NCBI GenBank assembly: GCA_011947345.1
Contig: JAAVTG010000606.1
Span: 1 to 64,000 of the forward strand
Direction of reading: 5' to 3'
DNA length: 64,000 bases
Origin: Phytophthora quininea
Taxonomy: Eukaryota; Oomycota; Peronosporomycetes; Peronosporales; Peronosporaceae
Positions 47,182 through 59,271 of the stretch are shown in pieces; within the stretch, counting starts at the first letter, position 1, and every line of letters starts with the position of its first letter. Made by a program: the position numbers and the translations under genes. A model generated the notes under the pieces. The model was not told where the DNA came from. It saw only the letters and a list, made by a program, of their open reading frames with translations, and ran no database searches.

Positions 47182-48606
47182 TTCCGCTTCTCAAGACCCA
47201 TGAAGAATATTGCAAGAGATTTCAGCGACGCAGGTACGGTAAAAGATGGTAGCCTTTGGAGATTGGCCTCATTTTGTGCTGTTGAAGTGCTTTTGGCGGA
47301 GGTTCTGGCTCAGTTACTTCCTGCGTGGGTGCAGCTCCACAATTATCCCTCTGCGCATCGGTTCCAGCAGAAACTAAGCAACTGGGAGACGCTCAATCGT
47401 ACGAGAGTTCGTTGGGTCATTGCTAAAAGGTCAAAAGCTTTTGAAGGCCGAAAATATGTTTATGCAGGCAAAGTACTCACTCGTCTCAAGTGCGGGGTTT
47501 CCAGACAACAGCAAGAAGATCTAGCTAACGCTGTCCCAGGAGATATAGAGTTACTGCTCGTACATGTCAAGAATGCGGTAAGTTTCAGTTTTGAACAGCC
47601 ATCCGCCAAAGCAGTTGACGAATGTTGTTTCGTTCACTATAGACGGTGAATAGCCCGTTCCTACAGGTTAAGAAGACGACGACAAAACTAAAGTATGAAA
47701 CGAGTCTCTTCCAGCTCTGCACCCCCACCTCATCACCATCTTCATCTCCAAGAACGCTGCAATTTGGTGAAAATCATCTTCTCGACAAAGATGCAACTAT
47801 CGCGACGTCTTTTTCGGAGCTTCTCGAGTTGGTGTCCGGTACTGGTGAAGACCAAGAGAAGATACCTAAAGCTGAAGGACAGTGGTTTAACAGCAAACCC
47901 TCGTTGAAACCCAAGACGCGAGCGACGCCGAATTATGCAAAGCCAACTCGGTCAACTTTGGCGATGAGTCGACTCTCGAGCACAAGACCGAAAACAGGAA
48001 CAAGCCGCAACGACCAGAATTTTACAAGTGAACAGCGACCAAAATGTCGAATTAAACGACGAGGAAGCTCTTGAAGACACCCGCAGTGCCAACAGCTTGC
48101 CAGACTTGAACGAGTTCGAAGAGGAAGCTTTCGTGTATTTCTCGTCTGATCGGGAGGAACAGGCTCAAGTAGCTCGAGTGCTGCAGTCACTTCCATCAGG
48201 AGAATGTCATCTCCAACTCTTCCAACCGACCCAGCAATGCTCAACCACCACAGGGAGAAGTTATTCGGCGACTCCACATCTCATCGATTGTTGCAGCTCG
48301 CAGCTCCACACCATTCAAAATATCGAGTTTAACCCCGTGTCGAACACATGCGAGTGGCGTGAGCCCACAAACACAAACTCCAAGCGCAGAAATCAACCAA
48401 CCGGCAAGGAGATCAACCTACGGAACTTTTACACGGAAGTCCTGACTCGAGTCACATTGTCACCGGTCGGGATTGAAGACCCAGTCTTCAAACTCCATGA
48501 AGCTCCGTCTTCAGAGACCTACGTGGAATGTCCTCAGTTCTCGCCACTGTTCCTGCTTCACACAAAGCCGATGGTGTTTCCCAAGGTCCACGTCCGAATT
48601 CCGTGA
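47131..48606 (+). CDS. SPEF1: SPEF1/CLAMP-like calponin-homology protein
   Basis: The N-terminal CH domain matches the microtubule-binding sperm flagellar protein 1 family: YDWLAHFRFSRPMKNIARDF, LLAEVLAQLLPAWVQLHNYP, QQKLSNWETLNRKVL and ALANAVPGDIELLL-like wording (here DLANAVPGDIELLLV). Three short GT-AG introns (47234-47287, 47399-47467, 47578-47642) must be removed to give this domain. The long C-terminal part is not recognised and changes frame near 48045. Zoospores carry flagella, so a ciliary role in bundling microtubules is likely by family. Confidence 0.75.
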
Positions 48607-48710
48607 CGAGTAACAATTTGCTAGTAAAAAGAATACTTTGAATATTGACACTCGTACCATTGCTACGAGAGATTGTACTACGTGTGTGAGTCCTCCGCGT
48701 CTACGCGGTG

Positions 48711-50366
48711 GAATTGGTCGAGGTCGAGTTAGTGAACTCGGTGCCACAGACACTCAACATGGCGTTAGAAAACGCACCAACACCGCGGCCTGCAGCTCGG
48801 ACTCGCCTTCAACCAAGATCATGGCCAAGCCAGCGGCCAAGTGCCAGTCGATGTGACAGTGCAAAATCCACACGCCGGGGTTGTCGGCTGTGAATCGCAG
48901 CACCACGTATCCGTGGTTGGTGCACGTGCCGCTGTCGTCGGTGTCACAAGGCGGGACCGTGTACACGTCTCGCTTCATGGCGCCGGTCAGCTTCAGGTTC
49001 AAGTTGTTGTTCTGAATGTCCTCGAGCGACGCTGTGCCGCTGCCCACCACCCACGGAGCGTGGGTGTGCATGTGGAACGGATGCTGCTCGTTCATGTCGT
49101 TTACCAGCACCACCTCAATGTGCTTGCCATACTCAATGCCACGTGCGTTGGCGGTAGCTGGAAGTTCAGCGGTGGTCAAGCCGCCAGCGATCGTGAACAG
49201 CGGCGGTTCCTCTGGCGCGACGAAGTTGGAGTAGTCGCCGCCGTCGATGGAGAAGTAACCGAGTCCGAAGCGGAAGTCGAACTCGAGGATCGGTCGGTCT
49301 GAGGCCATGGTCGGTAGTACGTCCTCCACCAGCGGCGAGAACTCGTACTCCTCGATGGTCGTCGTCTCGGTCCAGTCCTCCGAGGTCGGGTCGTCCGTGT
49401 CTTCGTCCTCGTAGTAGATGACCGCCAACCCGTCAGGGTTGAATCCGTCGCCTGCGATCGACGCAGTCCCCGCCGTCCACGGGAGTCCGTACAGCGCGGT
49501 GGTCCGGATCCAGAACGACCCGATGGCACTGTCGCTGGCAGCTTTCGCTTCCACGACGAGGTCATAGCGTTGACCAGAGTTTAGTCGAACCGTGGTGATG
49601 TAGTCCGACGGCTGGAGGTACTCTCCGTCGGCAGCGACGACGCGGAACTCGTGGCCGTCGATGCTGAAGTCAAACGGGGACAGTGCCGCCATGTTGATAA
49701 CCCGAAGACGGTACGTCTTGCCGGCCTCGAATTTGAAGCGAGCGAGCGGCTGGGTCGAGTTGCAGTCTGAATATCCATGCGAGGCTGCAGCGCTGCAGTT
49801 GTAGCGTCCTTGGTTGTTGATGATCATGCTATCCCACATGGGGACGATGCCCGGGGACGCGTGGTACAGGTCGGCGACCTGGAGGGTGTACTCGGTGTCA
49901 ATATCCTGCTCCCAGGACTGCTGCTGATCGCTTGGGGCGTGTACGACCAGCGGACCCCGCAGACCAAACGCGTACTGCGTGCTGTGGTGACTGTGCCACC
50001 AAAGGTACCGGCCCGTTCGGGGGTGAAGGTGTAGACGGCGGTGCTACCCGGTTCAATGGCACACTGGGTGACGTCGGACGTGCCATCCATCTCTTGCGTG
50101 CCGAGCTGTTGAAGGCCGTGCCAGTGCAGACACGTGACCTCGTCCAGCTCGTTGGTGACCGTCACCTGGACGGTCTGGCCGAGCTCAATGTCGATGAGAG
50201 CGAGACCGGAGACTTCGTCATTGATGCCGTAGGATTTCAGCGGGATGCCGTCGCAGCTCGTGGTCACGTAGGTCACTCGCCAGTCGTAGGAGACGGTGGA
50301 GTTGTCGGCCGCTACAGAAGCGAAGAGCAGCGCCAGACAGAGCGTGAAGTAACGAGAGATACCCAT
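48711..50366 (-). CDS. Secreted laccase-like multicopper oxidase 1
   Basis: Three-cupredoxin oxidase using four coppers to oxidise phenolic or similar substrates with O2. Signal peptide MGISRYFTLCLALLFASVAA. Copper motifs: LHWHGL, the WWHSHH site (disrupted here because one T is missing from a TTTT run near 50000, so the raw frame reads GTFGGTV), HPFHMHTH, and HCHIDWHLAAGL with leucine in the T1 axial position. A second frame break near 48775 hides the natural end, which reads AFSNAMLSVCGTEF and stops at 48711-48713. An oomycete Inr+FPR promoter lies 44-60 bases upstream. Divergent from the next oxidase. Confidence 0.9.
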
Positions 50367-50409
50367 GGCGAGAGGTTGGAAAAGACTGTCGGGTGGACGC
50401 CCGCAGTGT

Positions 50410-50426
50410 GTAAATTGCAGAATGGC
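50410..50426 (-). promoter_or_regulatory. Oomycete Inr+FPR core promoter of oxidase 1
   Basis: Minus strand reads GCCATTCTGCAATTTAC, matching CATTYYNCAWTTT and the flanking element MWTTTNC (AATTTAC), 44-60 bases before the ATG. Confidence 0.65.
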
Positions 50427-52929
50427 GAGGACCACCGGCGAGCTCTGGAAGCTGCAGCAAAGACTCGTTTACGAGCCCCTGGGTCGCATCGGATCCAACA
50501 CTTTGGTTGCGGTTTCCTTGGGACCGATGGCTTCGAAGCAAGTTGCTGTTGAAGGCTTCGAGGACACCGTCGCGATCCAAAATTTCACCACAACGTTCTG
50601 TCTGTAGGCTTGGGATCCATCCAAAGTGGTCGAGCGACGTCACAGTGATTCGAGTAGAGAGAAATCCGGTTGGTGGGTAAGGTCAGTGAGCCTGCCGCTT
50701 GACGAGATCCCGTGAGTTAAACGGCGTTGGGGCACGTTACCTACGGGAGGAAGCAAGTCGAACGTGACTGCGTGTCAAGGATGGCGATCCGCCATCTTCT
50801 GCCCACGACAGCGCTGCAAGCCCAGGTGGCGATGCAAAGCTGGTGATGCCTATGAGAGCACGCTGGTTATATCCTCAGCGACTTGATTCAGACGCTGCAG
50901 GTCTCTCACCTGCAAATAGGTTGGGGACTTGGCGTCGTATACAGCTCGACCGGAAAGCATATCACACCTTTGTTAGATGTTTGATGATCTGCTGGGAGCC
51001 GCGCTTCAATCCGTCTGGATTCCGCGCTCGTGGGGTGCTTCGTTTGAGCTGCGGGTTTTGCTGTGTGAGCGGCACGCTGGACTGTCGGAAGGACGCACCA
51101 GCGAACGTAGTGACGTGGCAAACAACTTGATACAGAATTGCTATCTTGTATCCAGCCGGCAGCGCTATCTCCTTGCTGCCAGCGACTCGGACGGACCTCT
51201 CGCTTTGGATTCAACGGAGCTTGGTTTACCCACTGACGCTGAGGCGAAAGCAAGCACAAGCAAGCGCTGGGTCACCGATAGATTTTCACTCAGAGTTGAA
51301 GTGAGACCGAGACGACTAGCCAATCAGATCCACGCCATTATGCTTACACTTGGGGTTTGTATGGCCAAGTTGAAGTGGCGACGATAGGAAATGATGGGCC
51401 AGTGCCACTGTGTCCCTGAGATAACGCACATAAGCGCGACCAGCGGAAATACCTTTGCGGCACTTTGACAGGCAGCCAAGACAAAGGCAACACATTGGGG
51501 GCAACACAAGCACATTATTTGAGACCGCGCACGCACGAGTTCTGTGTGAGATCGTCGCGTCTGAGGGCAGCTGACCTGAGAGAATTGAAGGCTTCAAGCT
51601 TGTGATGTATGAGCAGTACCACCGGCATCAGCTGGATCGCCGCCGTACCAAGCACTGCTCGGCGCCAGTATATCTGTAATACGTGTCGAAATCGCTGCTT
51701 CGAACGGCGGGAGCGACTGCCAGGGCCGGTCTTCCATCAAGACGCTTAGGTCGATGGCAAGCAGCAGTTCGTACGAGGTCCCAGACCGCCTTGTCCGCCA
51801 AACATTGACCGCACAGCGTTGGACGTCTTCGTCTGCGTGCTCTGCTTGCGGTCACGCTGCAAACGCAACGGCGGCCGCAATCGAGCTTCGGGCAGAGGAG
51901 ACGTCCGGCTTTCTCGTCAAAGTGCTTCTGGCTCCAGCTCTGCTGCACGCGCTGCCAGCGTCAAAACCTCGTTCAGTCAGTCTTGCTCTTCCTCTGCAGC
52001 GGTCCGATGGTAACTAGGCTCACAGGCCTTTGTCTAGACAGGAAACCAGCACGAGCTGTGGTCTAGTTCGTCGGTGTTGCTTCCTCTGAATGATTGCTAG
52101 CAGGCTCCGCAGGCAGAACGGCATGGCAGGCGAAAAATTGTCTTCAGCTTTCCCCATGCACTTTGCAGTCACCAACTTCGACGGCGGCTCTTTCCTTGGG
52201 GATAACTCTGGCGAGGGTGCAGGCTCCGCTAATCATGGTTGCAGCAGTTCGGCAAGCTTTGAGCTTGTGACCTCAGACCGGCCTGCTTGCCGCGAAGGTC
52301 TAAGGCAGCATGAATATTTCGTATTCATCTTTCGCCAGCATTACCTCGCAAAGTGATCCATTGGATCAACAAGTTCATCGCAGCCGAGCACGAGAGTGTT
52401 TCTTGAGGATAAATCTAGCTGTAGATACATCCCCACCACCCGCTCGCAGGCTCATTTGTTGGGTCTCGTCCCAGAGTGGTTGAGGAGGAAATGTCTTCAT
52501 GTGCGCTTCACTCCTGAAGTGCCACCCAAGGATAGCCTCATCGGATTAATTTACTGTCCCCACGTCAAGAGTCCAGACAAGTCTTGTGTCTCCACGATGA
52601 GGCCACCGGATTCAAGTCGCAGCAACAGGCCCAAGCAGTTGATTCACCCGCGTCTACCACTGGTGCTCATGCGCCGATGCTCAAAGCGACACACATAGCT
52701 ACGTTTTTCGTGGTGCCGCTCCGATCTAGCTAACGGCCTTGGACTTGAGTACTAGTAGTTATCGAGTGTTGCGAACACCAGCCATCTGACCAGCGGATAG
52801 ATCAAGTGCCTTCCTACCGAACCAGCTGGGGACACTCGAGCACCGCATGGCGAATCGATCTCACGTTACGTTCGCTCCCAGTCGATCTCTTCACGCTAGT
52901 CGACAAAGATACCCGAGCTGAAGCAAGTT
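50427..52929. other. 2.5-kb divergent intergenic region, no supported gene
   Basis: Short frames on both strands, none with a recognised motif or a signal peptide. It lies between two divergent oxidase genes and may carry regulatory sites or a decayed gene. Confidence 0.4.
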
Positions 52930-52945
52930 TCATCGTTCAATTCAC
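52930..52945 (+). promoter_or_regulatory. Inr+FPR-like core promoter of oxidase 2
   Basis: TCATCGTTCAATTCAC fits the TCATTYYNCAWTTTNC core at most positions and lies 58 bases before the ATG. Confidence 0.5.
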
Positions 52946-52987
52946 TCCCCACCGCCTACAGTACCCGGTGGACACTACCCGTCGACG

Positions 52988-54645
52988 ATGAGCCGCCCAA
53001 GAGTTTTCTCCCAAGTACTTTTAATCCTGACGCTGCAAGCTTTCAACTACTACGCCGACGTGGCCACCTACGACTGGCGAGTGACCCCCGTCACCACGGC
53101 GGTCGACGGCGTCTCCACCGTTTCGTACGGTATCAACAACAAGCCAGCCAACGAAGCGATCATCGACGTGGAGCTCGGCCAGCAGGTCGAGGTGCGCGTC
53201 ACGAACGAGCTGGACGAGTCCACGTGTCTGCACTGGCACGGACTCCGCCAGCTCGGGACGCAGGAAATGGACGGCGTCCCCGGCGTCACGCAATGCGACA
53301 TCGACCCCAATGCGACCGCCGTCTACCGCTTCACACCGGACCGCGCCGGCAGCTTTTGGTGGCACAGTCACCACTGCACGCAGTACGCCTTTGGGCTCCG
53401 CGGACCGCTCATTGTGCATGCGCCTACGAGTGCGTTGCAGCCGTGGGAACAAGACATCGACGAGGAGTTCACCGTCCAGTTGGACGACATTTATCACTCG
53501 CTCCCGACGCGAGCTCCTATCTGGGACAGCGTGGCCATCAACAGCCGCGGCCGCTACAACTGCAGCGCCGCGGAACTTAACAACCTCACGGACTGCGATC
53601 CAGACCAACCCCTGTCGAGGTTCCGCTTCCAGGAGGGCAAGAAGTACCTGCTTCGACTGATGGACATGACGGCTCTTGCTCCGTTCGAGTTTACCATCGA
53701 CGACCACGAATTCCAGGTCATTGCGGCGGACAGCGAACCTCTGCAGCCTTCGGAGCTGATCAACACCCTCACGATCAATGCCGGCCAGCGATACGACCTG
53801 ATCGTGCAAGCTAAGAACGCAAGTATGGACACAAGCTCGTTCTGGATGCGAGCCATAGCGTTGAGCGGTCTGCCGTGGACTGCCGGCACGGCGGAGAGTG
53901 CGAACGTGGGCTTCAACGACGAGGCTTTGGCCATCGTCCACTACGACGACGACAACACTGATCCAACGACCGAGGAGTGTCAAGACAAAAGACTGTCGGA
54001 GAGTTCGACTTTGTGCCTCTGGTGCCAGCGGTGCTGCCGGAAAAAGCTGCGGACCGCGCCATCCTCGAGTACGACATGCGTCAGCCTGCGACCGGCGGGG
54101 CCCCGTTGGGCTACTTTTCCATCGACGGCGGCAACTACACAAATTTTCAGGAGCCGGTCGAACCGCCACTTTTCACCATCGCTGGAGGGCTGTCGACGTC
54201 TCAGCTGCCAACGACGGCTAATGCCCGCGCCATCGAGTATGGCAAGCATGTCGAAGTGGTGCTGGTGAACGATATGAACGAACAACATCCGTTCCACATG
54301 CACACCCACGCTCCGTGGATCGTCGGCAGCGGCCAGGCCTCGACTGAGGACGTCCGAGACGCCAACCTGCCGTTGAAGCTACAAGGCGCCATGATGCGTG
54401 ACGTGTACACTGTACAGCCGTGCAATACGGACGAGAACGGGGACTGCGTCGACGTCGGGTACCTCATGCTGCGGTTCACAGCGGACAACCCGGGCGTCTG
54501 GATCATGCACTGCCACATCGACTGGCATCTGGCTGACGGCTTGGCCATGATCTTTGTGGAAGGAGAGGAAGAGCTACAGAAAGAAGGCGTCGAGGCATTC
54601 ACCAACAGTGTCTTGAGTGTATGCAGCAGCAAGCAAGACAAGTAA
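52988..54645 (+). CDS. Secreted laccase-like multicopper oxidase 2
   Basis: Signal peptide MSRPRVFSQVLLILTLQAF. Copper ligands are complete: LHWHGLRQLG (His 82 and 84), SFWWHSHHCTQYAFG (His 126 and 128), HPFHMHTHAPW, and HCHIDWHLADGL with a leucine axial position. Many N-glycosylation sequons fit a secreted protein. One frame break near 53975 shifts the third domain, which continues as TVGEFDFVPLVPAVLPE. The end is SVCSSKQDK. Most similar to oxidases 1 and 3. Confidence 0.92.
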
Positions 54646-55039
54646 GTTAGAATAGAATACACCACAAACACGAAATCCAGTTCAACTGATGTTTACAGCA
54701 AAACAGTTTTGAGAAAACCACTCGTGGGATCTCCGACGGAGAACTTGTCTTGCTTTGCTTTTTGCTGTACGAAGGCTTTGGATAATTGAGCCGTCCCACT
54801 CGTAAGGCGCGAGTCACAACAAGTGAGCCCCGTATCAGCTTGCTTTGGGACCGATCACCGCAAACGTGAGCAGCTCGATGGGTTCAACATGGACAAATGA
54901 GCCGCAAACCATTGATATCCGTCCTGGAATCTACAGGATGCAATATCCTTCCGAGGATAAACGCCCGAACAGCAAACGCCAAAAGCCTTCGTTGACGACC
55001 GAAAGGAACCCACGGACGACTCACTCGGCTTTCTCGGTC
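54646..55039. other. Intergenic, no gene seen
   Basis: Spacer between tandem oxidases 2 and 3. No motif other than the promoter-like site at its right edge. Confidence 0.4.
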
Positions 55040-55055
55040 TCAGTCTACAACTTCC
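55040..55055 (+). promoter_or_regulatory. Weak Inr+FPR-like site of oxidase 3
   Basis: TCAGTCTACAACTTCC resembles the core with two mismatches and lies 79 bases before the ATG. Confidence 0.3.
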
Positions 55056-55118
55056 TCTCCACTGCTCAAGTGCCCCCGCAACGGCCGCAAACCGTACGAC
55101 CTCCCAACTCTTAACAGT

Positions 55119-56764
55119 ATGGGCTTCACTCGCTTCACCGTCTTGGCCTCACTTTTCACGGTCCCGTTCTTCGACTACACCGCAGCCGACGTTGTCACGT
55201 ACGACTGGCGGTTGACGCCCATTTGGTCGGCGTTCGACGGCGTCCTGCTGCAGACGTTAGGCGTCAACGACCGACCCGGCAGTGAGACCATCATCGACGT
55301 CGAACTCGGCCAGGAAGTCGAGGTGCGCGTCACCAACGAGCTGTCAGAAGCTACGTGTCTGCACTGGCACGGCATGAAGCAGCTCGGCACCCAGGAGATG
55401 GATGGTGTGTCCGGCATCACCCAATGCTACATCCAGCCCAACAACACCGCCGTGTACCGCTTCACGCCCGACAAGGCCGGCACGTTCTGGTGGCACAGCC
55501 ACCACAAGACGCAGTACGCGTACGGCCTACGAGGCCCCTCATCGTCCACCCACCTGCTAAAGATCTTCGCCCTTGTGAGAAGGACTTCGACGCAGAGTAC
55601 ACCATTCAACTCGCAGACTTTTACCATGCCGTCCCGGCACCCGGGCCGGCGCTTTGGGACACGATCGTCATCAACGACCACGGCCGCTTCAACTGCACCG
55701 CCGCCGCCATCAGCAACCTCACTGACTGCAACCCCGACCAACCGCTAGCGACGTTTAACTTCCAAGCGGGGAAGAAGTATCTCCTTCGTCTCATCAACGT
55801 CGGCGCCATGGCCCCGTTCGAGTTCAGTATCGACGACCACGAGTTCCAAGTCATCGCTGCTGACGCCGAGCCGGTGGAGCCGTCGGATCTGATCAATTCG
55901 CTCTTCATCAACGTCGGTCAACGCTACGACCTCGTCGTGGAAGCCAAGAACGACACACAAGGTGTTGGCTCCTTCTGGATACGAGCCAAGGGACTGACTG
56001 GTCTTCCGTGGGGCGCACGGACTGCCGAGTCCGGGAACCCCGGCTTCAGTGATGAAGGTCTCGCGATTCTCCGCTACGATCCGGCCAGTACTTCAGAGCC
56101 GACGACCTGTCAATCCACGGACGTCGTGACCATCCACGAGTTCGACTTCACGCCGGCGGTTCCCTCCGTCCTGCCGGAGGTGGCGTCCGATCGAGCGATT
56201 GTCCAATTCAACCTGACTGCACAAGGCGGCGTGATCTCGCTCGACGGCGGGGAATACCACAGCCTCGTGGTCCCGGACGAGCCGCCTCTGCTGACCATCT
56301 CTAGCGGACTGTCGACCTCGGAGCTGCCAGCCACAGCCAACGCCCGAGCCATCGAGTACGGCAAGCACATTGAGTTGGTGCTGGTGAACGACATGTCGGA
56401 GCAGCACCCCTTCCACTTGCACTCGCACATTCCATGGGTTGTCGGCAGCGGTCAAGCCTCCATTGACGACATCTTCAACAACAACTTGCCGCCGTCCAAA
56501 CTTCAGGGTGCGGTGCTGCGCGATGTGTACACGGTGCCACCGTGCAATACAGACGCGTATGGAGCGTGTGTGGACAACGGCTACTTGATCCTGCGGTTCA
56601 CCGCCGACAATCCCGGCGTCTGGATGATGCACTGCCACATCGACTGGCACATGGACATCGGCTTGTCGATGATCTTTGTGGAAGGCGAGAAGGAGCTTCA
56701 AGAGGAGGGGCCCGGAGCGTTCTCGACCAGTTTGCTGAGCGTGTGCAAGGAGAGTCCTCAGTAA
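55119..56764 (+). CDS. Secreted laccase-like multicopper oxidase 3
   Basis: Signal peptide MGFTRFTVLASLFTVPFF. Copper motifs: LHWHGMKQLG, TFWWHSHHKTQYAYG, HPFHLHSHIPW and HCHIDWHMDIGL. One frame break near 55538 (a missing base at GGCCCCTCATCG) separates the first and second domains; the second continues as PLIVHPPAKDLRP. The remaining 1.2 kb is open to the stop. Tandem with oxidase 2 and convergent with oxidase 4. Confidence 0.92.
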
Positions 56765-56908
56765 GAAGTGAATAGAAGTCCGTTCGCTATTGTCTTGTTA
56801 GTCTACGGCAAAGTGGGGACTCACAGCGTCCTCGACTACATGTAGAAGCTCTCTCTTCTTGACGATATCTGCTTACTCTTCAGACTTCTCATGCTAGGGT
56901 ACCCTTTC

Positions 56909-58611
56909 CTACAGGGTGAAGTTGCCGTTGCCGTTGCACACGCTCAGCATGTCGTGCGAGAAGGCTGCGAGGCCTTGCTCGTGGAGCACGTCCTCAGCTT
57001 CGACGAAGAGCATGGCCAGACCGAGCACGAAGTGCCAGTCGATGTGACAGTGCATGATCCACACGCCAGGGTTGTCGGCTTTCAGGCGGAACACGACGTA
57101 GCCGAGGTCGGTGCAGGCGCCGGTGCTGTCGGTGGTGCATGGCGGGACGGTGAACACGTCGTGCTGCATCGGTCCGTTGAGACGCAGCGCCGTCACGTTA
57201 CCGGCGAGGATGTTGTCGCGCGAGGCGCTGCCGCTGCCGACGATCCATGGGGAGTGCGCATGCAGGTGGAACGGGTGCTGGTCGGGCGTCTCGTTCACCA
57301 CCACCACTTCGACGTGGTCGTTGTGCTTGAGCTTGAAGGCGTTGGCCGTGGTCGGGAGCTCCTCGGTCGTCGCCCCTTGAGCGATCGTGAAGAGCGGCGG
57401 GTTGGGAGGGATTACCAGTGAGCTGAAGTTGCCTTCGTTGACGGAGATGTACCCCAGGAAGGCGGTGGGGTTGGGCTCGAGGACGCCGAGTGTGAACTCC
57501 ACCACCACGCGCTCGTCGGGGTCGTCGGCAGCACCACGGGGTGCAGCGGGTTGTAGTCGAACTCGCCGATGGAGACCGTCGTCGTCCAGTTGGTCGTGGT
57601 GGGGTCGGCCGTCGCTCCGCTCTCGTAGTCGATGATGGCCAGAGCGTTGGGGTTGAATCCTGCGGGCACTTGGTCAGCAGGGAGAGCTGTCCACGGGAGA
57701 CCGAACTGCGAGTCGACTCGGATCCAGAACGACCCGAGCGTCGTCGTCTTCGACTTTTGCTGACTGGCTTGATATTGGTTCTGCGACGACGACGACTTGG
57801 CCTGCACCAGGATATCGTAGCGCTGAGCCACGTTGATGGTGACCGAGTTGACGGCCGTGGACGGCTGCAGCGGATCGCCATCCACCGCGATGACTTGGAA
57901 CGTGTGCTGGTCGATGCTGACCTTGAACGCAGCCATGGCCGATGAGTTGATTAGTCGCAGCAGGTACTTCTTGCCCGGTACGAAGCGGAAGCGCGGCAGC
58001 GGTCTACCGTCGACGCATTCCTTGCCAGCAGCCTCTGCGACGGTGCAGTTGTAGCGACCGACGTTGTTGATGATGACCGTGTCCCAAATGGGGGCGCCGA
58101 CCGGCACTTGGTGGTACCAGTCGGCCAGCAGCAGCGTGTACTCCTGGTAGATGTCCTTCTCCCAGCTCTGCAGCTGGTCGACGGGGCAATGGACGATGAG
58201 GGGACCGCGCAGACCGAAGGCGTACTGCACCTCTTCATGGCCATGCCACCAGAAGCTGCCGCACTTGTCCGGGGTAAACCGGTAGATGGCCGTGTCGTTG
58301 GGCTGGATGTGGCACTGGGTGATGCCCGAGACGCCGTCCATCTCCTGCGTGCCGAACTGCCGCAGCCCGTGCCAGTGGATGCACGTCTGCTCCGTCAGCT
58401 CGTTGGTCAAGCGCACCTCGACCTCGTCGCCGAGCGTGACGTTGATCGGGTGCAGCTCGGTGGGCTCGTTGTTGATGCCGTAGCCGGCGGTGAGGACGCC
58501 GTCGAAGTCGGTCGAGTTGAAGTGCGTGACTCGCCAGTCGAAGCGCTTGACAGCGGCCGAGGCGTGGCCGACAGTGAGCAGGATCAGCGACAGATTGGTG
58601 AGTCGACCCAT
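56909..58611 (-). CDS. Secreted laccase-like multicopper oxidase 4, divergent
   Basis: Signal peptide MGRLTNLSLILLTVGHASA. Copper motifs: IHWHGLRQFG, SFWWHGHEEVQYAFG, HPFHLHAHSPW and HCHIDWHFVLGL. The HxH copper ligands are kept but the second motif reads HGHE where the other four genes encode HSHH. A Ser/Gln-rich insertion (SSSSQNQYQASQQKSK) lies in the second domain. One frame break near 57520. Ends CNGNGNFTL. The most diverged member of the cluster, with a clear Inr+FPR promoter. Confidence 0.92.
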
Positions 58612-58666
58612 TGGCGGTGGGTGGAGCGAGGCAGGATGCTTGGAAGCGAGGCTTGAGGAGGAGGAG

Positions 58667-58684
58667 GCAAATGTCCGAATGAGC
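58667..58684 (-). promoter_or_regulatory. Oomycete Inr+FPR core promoter of oxidase 4
   Basis: Minus strand reads GCTCATTCGGACATTTGC: initiator GCTCATTC followed by a perfect flanking element CATTTGC, 56-73 bases before the ATG. Confidence 0.7.
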
Positions 58685-59271
58685 TCCGAGGTCGACTGGC
58701 GGCGCGGCTTCGAGAGCAGGCAGCCATGCTGGTCATTATAATGATGCCCGGCAACGTTGAAGTGGCTGCGATCTTTTTTGCTGTCCGTAGAGGCCGGATT
58801 GTTGAAGCCGCGTCAAGAGCCTTCAGACTACGAGGGTTGCTTCAGAAGTCTTTAGCTTGAATAGTTGGTGGTCGAGCTACTTTGAGAGGAAGCCTTGAAG
58901 ACCGCAGCTTTCATCAGCCTCGAGTCCCCAGATCGAAGCCAAGCCACCTGGCACGGGAAACGCTCCGTAAAGAGCAGGCGAGTCCTTTGAGTTGTTGAGA
59001 CCAAGTCACCGGGCACGACCCATAGCCATCTCCAGGGGAAATGGAAGCTCTGACGACCAAGCCTGCTGATCAAGAGCGTTCAGCCGCAGCGAGCAGCACT
59101 GCGTCGAAATTTTAGGCCGGGCTGGCGGCGCCGCCGGGTGTCTGGCGTTGGCGTTCGAGAATCCCCGTAGCGATAGCTGCTGATCGCCGGCAAAGGTTGT
59201 GCATCTTCAACGACTCGGTTGCGGCAACGCCTCGGTCTACCTCATTGTCAAAGTCGCCTTCAATCCACTCC
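58685..59271. other. Divergent intergenic region, no gene seen
   Basis: Separates divergent oxidases 4 and 5. A TCATTGTCAAAG initiator-like site lies at about 59242, 30 bases before the ATG of oxidase 5. Confidence 0.4.

Noticed and set aside
50977..51387. 136-codon frame between divergent oxidases, considered as a secreted effector
   Set aside because: No signal peptide, no RxLR or LxLFLAK motif, and odd composition.
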